Source: Planctomycetota bacterium (lineage in GTDB: Bacteria; Planctomycetota; Planctomycetia; Planctomycetales; Planctomycetaceae). Taken from it: 64,000 nucleotides of DNA. Each line of letters starts with the position of its first letter. The stretch's first letter is position 1. Below, one piece after another: positions 17,562 through 25,438 of the stretch. Location: contig JACTNB010000022.1 of the NCBI GenBank assembly GCA_014584345.1, positions 1 through 64,000 of the forward strand. Reading direction: 5' to 3'. The translations under genes were made by a program, and so were the position numbers. The notes under the pieces are model-generated. The model searched no databases and was not told where the DNA came from. It was given only the letters and a program-made list of their open reading frames with translations.

Positions 17562-18038
17562 TTACAGTTCCAGTTCCAGCAATTCCTTGCGATGTCTTAC
17601 CCAATCCTCGATCCGGGAGGGGGTGGGAAACTGAGCGACCATCGTCATCAGCAGGCCCCCCACGATATACAGGGACCAGTGATTCCGCTCTATCATGTAG
17701 GCCACCAGATTGGCAAACGCCCCTCCTTCGAGCAGCGCCAGCCCCAGTATCAACTTCAGTTGAAACATATGGGTAAGCCGGATTTCATCGATCGGCTTCC
17801 CCTCCTGTTTCCATTGGTTTATTTGCCCCGAAACCACCAGCGTGGGAATCCCCAGGAACAACAGAAACGCCGTTACTCCCACACCCGCCATGAGAACCGA
17901 AATCGTGCCATCACCCTGGCCAACCCCTGGAAATTCCAGCACCGTGGCGATGGTCCCGAACACGGCCACTCCGGCAATCAACGCCAACGTAATGATCATG
18001 CTGGGAAGCGCGTTCACGGGGCGGTTGTGTTCCTGCAT
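17562..18038 (-). CDS. Small membrane protein inside the BMC operon, function unknown
   Basis: The 158-residue product (ATG at 18036-18038) has four hydrophobic stretches, for example SMIITLALIAGVAVFGTIAT, ISVLMAGVGVTAFLLFLGIP, LILGLALLEGGAFANLVAYM, and LYIVGGLLMTMVAQFP. Its short cytosolic tail is charged (IEDWVRHRKELLELEL). Four bases separate it from the BMC-P gene upstream and 55 from the dehydrogenase gene downstream, so it is clearly part of the operon. I do not recognise the family. A membrane protein is unexpected among shell and luminal enzymes: it could be a permease-like accessory, a membrane tether or an organiser. This is inference from context only. Confidence 0.7.
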   Translation of the reverse strand: MQEHNRPVNALPSMIITLALIAGVAVFGTIATVLEFPGVGQGDGTISVLMAGVGVTAFLLFLGIPTLVVSGQINQWKQEGKPIDEIRLTHMFQLKLILGLALLEGGAFANLVAYMIERNHWSLYIVGGLLMTMVAQFPTPSRIEDWVRHRKELLELEL

Positions 18039-18042
18039 CTCT

Positions 18043-18360
18043 TCAATCCTCCGCGCTCTTGTCGTAGACGAGTGCTTCGTGGACTTGCACCTTGTCGACA
18101 ATCCCGATGATTGCCGCGTCAATCGGCAACTTCTTGGTTTCTTCCGTGTAGCGGGCACTGGAGCCCTGCACGCAGAGCACCACTTCGCCTTCGCCGGCCC
18201 CCACGGCATCCACCACCACGAACGTGCGGCCCGTCGATTTCAGGGAGTCCTTCGTGGCTTCATCGACCCGCAACGGTTCCACGATGAACAACTTCTGACC
18301 GATCATCGAATCGACCTTGTGGGACGAAACGATACTGCCAGTGATTCTTCCGATGAACAT
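18043..18360 (-). CDS. BMC-P shell protein (EutN/CcmL family)
   Basis: The 105-residue protein carries the clearest EutN/CcmL signature of the three in the locus: MFIGRITGSIVSSHKVDSMI, GQKLFIVEPL, VVVDAVGAGEGEVVLCVQGS, SAR, and the C-terminal DAAIIGIVDKV. It forms shell vertices. The start at 18358-18360 is the family start; an upstream open frame overlaps the acetate kinase gene and is spurious. Spacing to the membrane-protein gene is only four bases. Confidence 0.93.
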   Translation of the reverse strand: MFIGRITGSIVSSHKVDSMIGQKLFIVEPLRVDEATKDSLKSTGRTFVVVDAVGAGEGEVVLCVQGSSARYTEETKKLPIDAAIIGIVDKVQVHEALVYDKSAED

Positions 18361-18437
18361 TGTTCTTCGCTCCAGTAAATGACGTTGCGGATGCCCCGTC
18401 CCGGTGACGAGGCCGGCCGATACCGTGTTTTCTGCCT

Positions 18438-19634
18438 TCACATTCCGCTGATCAGGGCGGCACTTTGACGCGCCACCACCAATTCCTCGTTCGTGGGAAT
18501 CACCCACACATCCACCCGGCTATCCTTAGCGGCCAGCGACCGTTCGACAGCACCGGTTTCCTGATTCTTGTCGGAGTCCAGTTTCAGGCCGGCCCAGGCA
18601 AACCCCGCGCAAACCTGTTCCCGCACATATCGACTGTTCTCGCCGATCCCTCCGGTAAACACGACCGCGTCAATCCCTTCCAGCACTGCCATGTAGGCCC
18701 CCAGGTACTGGCGAATCGAGGCCACGAACAGTTCCAGGGCGAGGCGTGCCCGCTCGTGTCCCCGTGCAGCCGCTTCCTCGAGATCGCGAATATCCCCACT
18801 CAAACCACTCACCCCCAGCAAGCCGCTCTGGTTTCCCAACTCCACCAGCAATTGCTCGAGGCTTTTGCCGGTGGCCTTCATCAGAATCGGCAAGGCGAAG
18901 GGATCGAAATCCCCCACCCGGTTGTTTTGTGGCAACCCGGTCTGAGGACTCATTCCCATCGTCGTGGCCTGGGAAACACCGCCGCGCTGGGCACAGAGCG
19001 AGTTGGAGCCTCCGAGATGACACGACACGATTTTCAAATCCGTGCGTCCCAGGATTTCGCCCAGCCGCTGCCCGATGTAACGATGGCTCGCCCCATGAAA
19101 TCCCCAACGCTGGATCGCATAGTGCTGCCGCCATTCGTACGGGACCGCGTACAATCTGTTGCACGGGGGAATCGTTTCGTGAAATCCGGTTTCCAGCGCG
19201 GCCACCAGCGGCATTTGCGGAAAGGCGGATTGCAGTTCCCGCATCGCCCGGGCATAGGGCGGATTGTGCGCGGGAGCCACATCCGATAGCGATTCCATCT
19301 TCTCCAGCAGTTCCTCCGTTACCAGACGCACGCCGCTGAGTTCACCCGCGAAAACCGCCTTGAACCCAATTGCGGCCACGTCCGCTACGGATTGCAGGCA
19401 ACCCGTCGCGGGATCCGTCAACTGCTCCAGGCAGATCTGGACAGCCGACGCGTGATCGGGAACCGATTGCGTGCGGCTCGCCTTGTAGCTGCCGATTTCG
19501 ACAGTACAGGTACTTTCCGCGCCCGGCTGACCGATGCGATCGATACCGCCCCGCGCCAGTTGCGTTTCGGATTCGATATCGAACAGCCGGTACTTGAAAC
19601 TGGTGGAGCCCAGATTGGCAACCAGAATTTTCAT
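18438..19634 (-). CDS. ackA: Acetate kinase-type acyl kinase
   Basis: The 398-residue enzyme converts acyl-phosphate plus ADP to the free acid and ATP. Family markers are MKILVANLGSTSFKYRLFDI at the start, a GFHGASHRYI-type motif (WGFHGASHRYIGQRL), HLGGSNSLCAQ, the conserved MGMSPQTG, and the C-terminal VFTGGIGENSRYVR. A standard GxSS start is here GSTS. In this operon the likely substrate is the acyl-phosphate made by PduL (lactyl-phosphate or acetyl-phosphate), giving substrate-level phosphorylation. No obvious encapsulation helix is seen, so it may act outside the shell. Confidence 0.93.
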   Translation of the reverse strand: MKILVANLGSTSFKYRLFDIESETQLARGGIDRIGQPGAESTCTVEIGSYKASRTQSVPDHASAVQICLEQLTDPATGCLQSVADVAAIGFKAVFAGELSGVRLVTEELLEKMESLSDVAPAHNPPYARAMRELQSAFPQMPLVAALETGFHETIPPCNRLYAVPYEWRQHYAIQRWGFHGASHRYIGQRLGEILGRTDLKIVSCHLGGSNSLCAQRGGVSQATTMGMSPQTGLPQNNRVGDFDPFALPILMKATGKSLEQLLVELGNQSGLLGVSGLSGDIRDLEEAAARGHERARLALELFVASIRQYLGAYMAVLEGIDAVVFTGGIGENSRYVREQVCAGFAWAGLKLDSDKNQETGAVERSLAAKDSRVDVWVIPTNEELVVARQSAALISGM

Positions 19635-19679
19635 GGTGTTCTTCCTTGAAAAAACCCTCGGATTACGGACGTGGCCCGT

Positions 19680-19949
19680 TCAGACGAAGTTGTCCATCAG
19701 ATCCCCTTGGGGACGGGGAATCACGTGAGCGCTCACCAGTTCGCCCGCGCGGGAAGCCGCTTCGGCCCCGGCGTCGACGGCGGCTCGCACGGAACCGACA
19801 TCTCCCCGGACAACCGTCGTGACATACGCGCCACCAATTTGAATCTGCTTGACCAGCGTCACGTTGGCGGCCTTCAACATCGCATCGGCCGCTTCGATCT
19901 GCGCGATCAGCCCCTTGGTTTCCACAAACCCTATTGCATCACCGTTCAT
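19680..19949 (-). CDS. BMC-H shell protein, hexamer type 1
   Basis: The 89-residue BMC-domain protein (IGFVETKGLIAQIEAADAML, then RGDVGSVRAAVDAGAEA and SAHVIPRP) tiles the shell facets as hexamers. The pore region reads IQIGGAYVTTVV, lacking the common K-x-GSG form used by its neighbour. It therefore probably has a different pore. It lies 67 bases downstream of the second BMC-H gene and is about half identical to it. The C-terminus is short (QGDLMDNFV). Confidence 0.95.
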   Translation of the reverse strand: MNGDAIGFVETKGLIAQIEAADAMLKAANVTLVKQIQIGGAYVTTVVRGDVGSVRAAVDAGAEAASRAGELVSAHVIPRPQGDLMDNFV

Positions 19950-20016
19950 TGGGTGGTTACTCCACTAAATTTTTGTCTATTCCATTGGAATCGCCGAGCA
20001 GGCTCGGGCGAATTGA

Positions 20017-20325
20017 CTACACAGAGGCTGGCTTCGAGGAGGACTTCTTGGAGGGGAGCACGCTCGTCAGTTCGTCGTGGGGACGAGGAATGACCTGCAC
20101 GCTCACCACTTCGCCGATTTTGCTGGCAGCAGACGCGCCGGCATCCACGGCAGCCTTCACGGCAGCCACGTCGCCCGTCACGAATGCCGTAACCAGACCA
20201 CTTCCCACTTTTTCCCAGCCGATCATCTGCACGTTCGCAGACTTCAACATCGCATCGGCCGCTTCAATCAAACACACCAAACCCTTGGTCTCGATCATGC
20301 CGAGAGCTTCCATCGCTTTAGCCAT
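20017..20325 (-). CDS. BMC-H shell protein, hexamer type 2
   Basis: The 102-residue BMC-domain protein (ALGMIETKGLVCLIEAADAM; VGSGLVTAFVTGDVAAVKAA; VQVIPRPHDEL) is a shell hexamer with a canonical KVGSG pore loop. The start at 20323-20325 is set by a strong AAGGGGGAG six bases upstream; a TTG at 20343 would add six residues and destroy that spacing. The C-terminal tail (SVLPSKKSSSKPASV) is basic and serine-rich, a possible contact site with cargo or DNA. It is the first shell gene after pduL, so it may be the most highly expressed shell subunit. Confidence 0.95.
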   Translation of the reverse strand: MAKAMEALGMIETKGLVCLIEAADAMLKSANVQMIGWEKVGSGLVTAFVTGDVAAVKAAVDAGASAASKIGEVVSVQVIPRPHDELTSVLPSKKSSSKPASV

Positions 20326-20471
20326 TGCTGACTCCCCCTTCAATTAGAATTGTGGACGAGGCATTGCCTCAAAACGGTTACTGTTTCTGTCTCTATTTCT
20401 GTCTGCCTGGGCCTGATTCCTGCTGCTCGCAATGCGGACTCCCCGGCACCCGACCGCCTCGCGCGTGCCGT

Positions 20472-21179
20472 TCAATGCTTCTTGCAGGCACAGGGCTCCA
20501 TCGTCTTCAACTCCACCTTACTGGCAGCGTCCAGATTCAGGCAGTTGCCCTCATCCGTATCGATATGCACCTCCAGCTTAATTCCCTTGCCGGCCCGCAC
20601 CACCACGTCTTCCAACACGGTTGTGCAACCGGGAGATTCCACTCGCAACTGCATGTGTTCCCCGTTTTTTACGCCATAGTAGGCCAGGTCTTCCGGCCCC
20701 ATGTGGACATGCCGCATCGCGCGGATCACGCCTTGTTTCAACTCCACCACGCCAACCGGCCCCATCAAAATGCAGCCAGGCGTATCTTGAATATCGCCAC
20801 TGATCCGCACCGGCAGATCAATCCCGAGCGAGATCCCATCCGTGAAGGCCAACTCCACCTGGGAATCGTCCCGGCAAGGGCCGAGCACCCGCACATTCGG
20901 CAACATTCGCCGGCGCGGGCCGACGATCGAAACCGTTTCCTCGGCGGCGTAGTACCCCTCCTGATACAGGGGTTTCATCTCGGTGAGCGTTTTCCCCTTG
21001 CCGAACAGAATCTCCACATGCTCCTGGGTCAGATGGATATGCCTGGCGGAGATATTCACAATCAGCGGATTCGGTTTTCCGTCGCTGGCGGCAGCCTTAC
21101 CCTCTGCAAATCGCTGCACCAGAATTTCCCGTACGACGCGTTCGACATCGGTTCGACTGAATTTCGCGGTATCGATCAT
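20472..21179 (-). CDS. pduL: Phosphate propanoyltransferase (PduL-type phosphotransacylase)
   Basis: PduL exchanges CoA for phosphate on the acyl-CoA made by the aldehyde dehydrogenase, recycling CoA within the shell. The 235-residue protein starts MIDTAKFSRTDVERVVREIL, whose DVERVVREILVQRF helix looks like an encapsulation peptide. Zinc-site motifs typical of PduL are visible: ISARHIHLTQEH near residue 45 and RHVHMGPEDLAYYGVKNGE in the second domain. Length and two-domain layout match the family. The C-terminus CACKKH is unusual. I chose the ATG at 21177-21179; the open frame to 21350 runs into the regulator gene. It is the first enzyme gene after the DeoR-type regulator. Confidence 0.93.
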   Translation of the reverse strand: MIDTAKFSRTDVERVVREILVQRFAEGKAAASDGKPNPLIVNISARHIHLTQEHVEILFGKGKTLTEMKPLYQEGYYAAEETVSIVGPRRRMLPNVRVLGPCRDDSQVELAFTDGISLGIDLPVRISGDIQDTPGCILMGPVGVVELKQGVIRAMRHVHMGPEDLAYYGVKNGEHMQLRVESPGCTTVLEDVVVRAGKGIKLEVHIDTDEGNCLNLDAASKVELKTMEPCACKKH

Positions 21180-21244
21180 ATGCTGTAACTTTCCCACGTC
21201 CCTTGTCTTGTCCCAACCGGCAAGTTGTTCCTGACCGGTCCCGA

Positions 21245-21997
21245 TTACTCCACTACAGTGTAGTCCACTCCCGAACTTCTCAACTTCTCGCGCCACTCGG
21301 GCGACAATCCGGAATCGACGAAGACATGGTCCGGTCGATCCAGATCGCACACCTTGGCCAGGGCATGATGTCCGAACTTGCCGCTGTCCACCGCGACGAT
21401 CACCTGCTCCGCGGTCTCCAACATTTTCTGCTCCGCCTCGACCAGCAACGTGTTGCTGTTGAACATCCCTTCTTCCGTGATTCCCCCCACGCTCAGAATC
21501 AAATGACGGACCCGGATGGTTCGCAAGGCCTCCACCGCCAACGGCCCCAGGGCCACGCCCGTTTTGGGGTACAAGTACCCACCTATCAAAATCAATTCCG
21601 TTTGCAGAGAGTTCATCAGAAGCTGCGCGATGGGCAACGAATTTGTCACTACCTGCAGCGGCCTGTTGGCCAGATGCCGGGCTACCTCTAGTGTGGTCGT
21701 CCCGCCATCCAACAGCACCGAATCCCCCGGTTGCACCAATTCCGCCACAGATTTCGCAATCTTCTGTTTTTGCGCCAGCGCCCTGGTTGTTCTATCCTCA
21801 AATGCAGTCAGCGACTCCCCGACGTAGGCAATTCCTCCCCGGGTCCGGCGCACCTGCCCAATTCCGTCAAGAACTTCCAAATCCCGTCGTATCGTCGACT
21901 CACTCGCCTGCGTCACTTCAGCCAGTTGCTGCAGCGATGCAAAGCCGTTTTTTTCTGTAAAAGAGAGTATGAGTTCGCGACGTTGATCCGGCAACAC
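21245..21997 (-). CDS. DeoR-family transcriptional regulator of the BMC operon
   Basis: This roughly 250-residue regulator has a DeoR helix-turn-helix (ELILSFTEKNGFASLQQLAE; ASESTIRRDLEVLDGIGQVR) and a sugar-phosphate-sensing C-terminal domain with LLDGGTTTLEVARHL and VVTNSLPIA. The GTG near 21997 is preferred because AAGGA lies six bases upstream and VLPDQRRELIL matches the family start. A GTG at 22066 would add 23 atypical residues. It lies 65 bases upstream of pduL on the same strand, so it could be cotranscribed with the operon. DeoR proteins usually repress sugar catabolism and are released by a phosphorylated intermediate; fuculose- or rhamnulose-1-phosphate is a natural candidate here, by inference. 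Confidence 0.9.
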   Translation of the reverse strand: MLPDQRRELILSFTEKNGFASLQQLAEVTQASESTIRRDLEVLDGIGQVRRTRGGIAYVGESLTAFEDRTTRALAQKQKIAKSVAELVQPGDSVLLDGGTTTLEVARHLANRPLQVVTNSLPIAQLLMNSLQTELILIGGYLYPKTGVALGPLAVEALRTIRVRHLILSVGGITEEGMFNSNTLLVEAEQKMLETAEQVIVAVDSGKFGHHALAKVCDLDRPDHVFVDSGLSPEWREKLRSSGVDYTVVE

Positions 21998-22260
21998 ACT
22001 ACTGATCCTTAACGCAAAAGTCTCGATGGATCCATTGTGCGCGCGAAATATTTCAAAAACAATCACAAAGCTTCACAAATTTTCAATAATCACCAAAACG
22101 AAATGCGGTGAATGGAAGCTGTGGATAGAATAGCACATTTGGAGAGCACTGCGCAAAATGGAGCCTCCGTGATGCCAATTTGCATCAGCCAGCAAGTACG
22201 ATTGGCGCGGATCTCCCTGTCGCAGCAGCCGTGACGGGAGACACAAAAATTCTGCACAAA

Positions 22261-24396
22261 TCAATCCGCACGCGCCGATGCCCGGCGTTTAAGGACCAGG
22301 AAATATCCGCTGGTCCGATCGGGCAGAACCTCCCAGGCTTCCGGTTCGGCCTGCAATTCACGCACATCGCCCAGGCCACGCACGGAGCTGTACGGATGCC
22401 GGGTGTCAATTACGATGTAATCCGTATCCGCGGGCACCTGAAGTGCGTAGCCACTCACTCGTCGGGCGTACTGACTGTAATCGTACGAGCGTTCATGATG
22501 CGTGTAGCGGGGATGCACATAATCCGTGGAGGCCACCCGCGCGGTGACGGGAATCAAATCGGCAATCCGGGCAAATTGACGCGCTCGCTCACCAGGCCAG
22601 TACAACGCACGCCAATGCCAGGCGGAACCGGCATCCCAAAAGGCCACTCCCAGCGGACTGAGCGAAAACCAGAGGCTCGTGGACACCCCGCAACAGACCG
22701 CCCAACAGGCCAGACGGCTGGGCACGGGCTGAAAATCAAACCCTCGGCGACCGCCTGGCAGTTCTTCTCGCACCACTTGCCCGTCAGAGGACCGGAGAGC
22801 AAACCGGCTTAATCCCGAAGCGGCGGCCCAGAAAAGCAAGGGGATCAGCGGGGCATGAAAATGGTGCCGTGGATCACGAGCCAGTTCATTCAGGCACAAC
22901 AACACGAACATGGGCAGGCACCCCAACAGCCGCAATGGTGCCAGCAGGGGGAGAAAACCGATCGGCAACAGGACTGCCAGTGCGTAGATCGCGGTGTTGA
23001 TCGTCGCCAGTTCGCCCAGCAGCAATGCGGGGTTGGTCAGCATCGTCCAGATGATTTCCCCGGTGGTATTGCCGAATTTCGAAAAATATCCCGCGTAATG
23101 CACCTCGGTGCCGGTGCGGAACCAGCGAATAATCCGCAGGGCCAACAGCAGATACACCGGGCCCGCGATCATGTAGCCCAGGCCAAATTTCCAGCGGAGC
23201 GCGCCCCCCGCGACTGATGGCAGGGCCGGAAATCGCAGCCTAGCCACCAAGGCTTCCGCCACCAGAACCAGGCCCACGGAGAAAATCACGATGGAATAGT
23301 CCTCCTTGCAGGTCAGGGAGAACAACAGCAGGCCCGTGGCTGTCTTGTAACGGCCCCGGTCCAGTTGATCCAGAGCGAACAGCACGGGGGCCATGCCAAA
23401 GGCAATGGGGCGGAACGTTTTCAAGTCGATGGCAATATCCAGGAACTGCAGCGGGAAATAGAGCAGGTAGGCGAAACTCAGCCAGTAGCCGGCACGAGCT
23501 GAACTACTGGCTCGCCGGGCCAGCCAGAACACCGGGAGTGCCCCCACCGCGATCACCAGGGACTCGCACAATTCCAGCAACAGATGTGAAGGCCACAACA
23601 GATACACCGGAATCAAAAACAGGTGCACGAATTGTATATGTTCTCCCCAGAACAACCCCTGATCGAGATAACTTCGAAATCCCTTGCCGTGAAGTACATT
23701 CCACAGGTGCTCTTCGTACATCGCCGAATCGCCGTGGGGGAGTCTTAAATTGAACCACAGCCCCCAGTTCATTGCGGTAAACACCAGCACATATACCCCC
23801 ATGGCCAGCAGCACGGGCCAGGGTAAGGCCACGGCCGGGGAACTGTCCACTTCCGCTCCCCCGGCGTCTCGCCCGAGTTCATAGCAACTGCCCGCCAGAA
23901 CCAAACTGACCCAGAAGGCCACGGAAGCCTGCAAAAAAGTCGCCAGCGCCAGGAACTGCAGCAGCAGCGCCAACAGCCACAACACTCCCCACAGCCCCAG
24001 CAGCCCCCACCAGCCCGACAGACGCAACAGATGACGCGGGGTGAAATCGATATTCCGCCAGCGAGCCCGCGCGTACACTCCCCCCGAAAAAAGCAGGAGG
24101 GGGACCAGCACCAGCAGCAGACATGGGGCTGTCGCCACAATGGCCCCTTCACTGAGTGTCTCCCCCTGGGGACCTGTTTCCGTCCACAATTCCGCGGAAA
24201 GTATTCCCACCATCAGATACCGCCAGGTCGGAAGACTGACAAACGACTCCGCCAACCGGGGATTTTCCAGAATGCTCTGCAACGCCAGGCCACTGAACAA
24301 GCAGACAACTACAAAAGCCAACCCTGCCAAAGCCCAGTTTCCCTGGCCATCAGGTGTTGACTTTTCCGACGGTGGGGGCGGAGAATGCAAGAGCAC
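22261..24396 (-). CDS. DUF2079-type polytopic membrane protein
   Basis: The 711-residue protein has more than ten hydrophobic segments and the DUF2079 core (GDSAMYEEHLWNVLHGKGF, WGEHIQFVHLFLIPVYLLWP, ALPVFWLARR, LKTFRPIAFGMAPVLFALDQ). This family resembles GT-C glycosyltransferases in topology but has no proven activity. The C-terminal part is soluble (YTHHERSYDYSQYARRVSGY; DYIVIDTRHPYSS), like the periplasmic tail of GT-C proteins. It lies about 265 bases upstream of the regulator gene in the same direction but appears independent of the BMC operon. Confidence 0.75.
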   Translation of the reverse strand: MLLHSPPPPSEKSTPDGQGNWALAGLAFVVVCLFSGLALQSILENPRLAESFVSLPTWRYLMVGILSAELWTETGPQGETLSEGAIVATAPCLLLVLVPLLLFSGGVYARARWRNIDFTPRHLLRLSGWWGLLGLWGVLWLLALLLQFLALATFLQASVAFWVSLVLAGSCYELGRDAGGAEVDSSPAVALPWPVLLAMGVYVLVFTAMNWGLWFNLRLPHGDSAMYEEHLWNVLHGKGFRSYLDQGLFWGEHIQFVHLFLIPVYLLWPSHLLLELCESLVIAVGALPVFWLARRASSSARAGYWLSFAYLLYFPLQFLDIAIDLKTFRPIAFGMAPVLFALDQLDRGRYKTATGLLLFSLTCKEDYSIVIFSVGLVLVAEALVARLRFPALPSVAGGALRWKFGLGYMIAGPVYLLLALRIIRWFRTGTEVHYAGYFSKFGNTTGEIIWTMLTNPALLLGELATINTAIYALAVLLPIGFLPLLAPLRLLGCLPMFVLLCLNELARDPRHHFHAPLIPLLFWAAASGLSRFALRSSDGQVVREELPGGRRGFDFQPVPSRLACWAVCCGVSTSLWFSLSPLGVAFWDAGSAWHWRALYWPGERARQFARIADLIPVTARVASTDYVHPRYTHHERSYDYSQYARRVSGYALQVPADTDYIVIDTRHPYSSVRGLGDVRELQAEPEAWEVLPDRTSGYFLVLKRRASARAD

Positions 24397-24800
24397 GAGG
24401 AATACAAACTCTACTATTTATCCAAGGATTTCATTTGCGAAGCAGGGTCGGTATCCCCAAGGGATGCATGCCAACTCCAATTGCGGGGACTTGCGCGAGC
24501 CAGCCAGGCTTCTGGTTTCCATTGTAACGTGTACCCCTACTCTGCCGATACTGTTGACAGGAACGTGTGGGGGGAAGACTCGTTAAGCCGCGTGCCCATG
24601 CAAGTGGGCTGCTTGAAAACTTGGCACCCTTGTATCAGGAAATCCAAACCGCCCGGGGGTTTCTGGCGGCAAGTGAAGCCGTGCTTGGGATTTCAAGGGG
24701 ACACGCGCCCCGGCCTCCCAAAGTGGAGCGAATGATTTCGACGCATTTCACACATCCTGTCATCGATTGCGATTTCCAGTAAACACAGAAGGTCAAGTCC
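24397..24800. other. Intergenic stretch between divergent genes
   Basis: About 400 bases separate the divergent DUF2079 and MarR genes. No convincing open frame, repeat or operator was identified. Promoters for both genes must lie here. Confidence 0.5.
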
Positions 24801-25361
24801 GTGAGTTCCGAAAATTCCGAGAAAGCTTGCCAGGGTATTGGGATGTGGATTGTCAGCACCGCCCATGCCTTCCGACGCGCCTTGGAATGTGAACTGGCTC
24901 ACCAGGGTGTAACGTATCGCCAGTGGGAAGTGATGGCCTGGTTGAATTCCGACGGGGAACAACCACAGAATGAATTGGCCGACAAAATGGGGCTGGAAGC
25001 CCAAACCCTGGCGGGTATTCTGGCACGAATGGAACGCGACGGTTGGCTCTCGCGTCAGAATTGTTCCGAGGATCGGCGTCGCAAGTTGATCAAGCCGACC
25101 AGCAAGGCCATGAAAATCTGGAACGAAATGCGTTCCTGTTGCGACCGCATCAAGCAACAGGCGATGCGCGGGTTATTTGACGAGGAACTGCGGGCCCTCG
25201 AATCCATTTGCGATCGGATTCGACGGAACCTGGATACCAACTGCCAGGATGCCTCCCAAGACGAAAAATTATTGCTCGACAATTGTGTTTCGAATATCCT
25301 CGCCCCCACCGTAGCCGTGGGAGAAGAAACCCGCGTCGATCTGGAAGAAACCCGTTTCTGA
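24801..25361 (+). CDS. MarR-family transcriptional regulator
   Basis: The 186-residue protein has a winged helix: YRQWEVMAWLNSDGEQPQNE, LADKMGLEAQTLAGILARME, and the wing RDGWLSRQNCSEDRRRKLI. That places it in the MarR family of dimeric DNA-binding regulators. The dimerisation helices flank it. The C-terminus extends about 35 residues beyond the usual MarR length with an acidic tail (DASQDEKLLLDNC and beyond). No efflux or catabolic target is adjacent; the next gene is a WD40 protein 78 bases downstream, which could be cotranscribed. Confidence 0.88.
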   Translation: MSSENSEKACQGIGMWIVSTAHAFRRALECELAHQGVTYRQWEVMAWLNSDGEQPQNELADKMGLEAQTLAGILARMERDGWLSRQNCSEDRRRKLIKPTSKAMKIWNEMRSCCDRIKQQAMRGLFDEELRALESICDRIRRNLDTNCQDASQDEKLLLDNCVSNILAPTVAVGEETRVDLEETRF

Positions 25362-25438
25362 GGCCCCAGCCAGCCTGGCTCGCGCCTCGATAGATTTTGC
25401 CCGAGTCTCTCTGTTGTTCTATCAAGGTGAACGCGACC

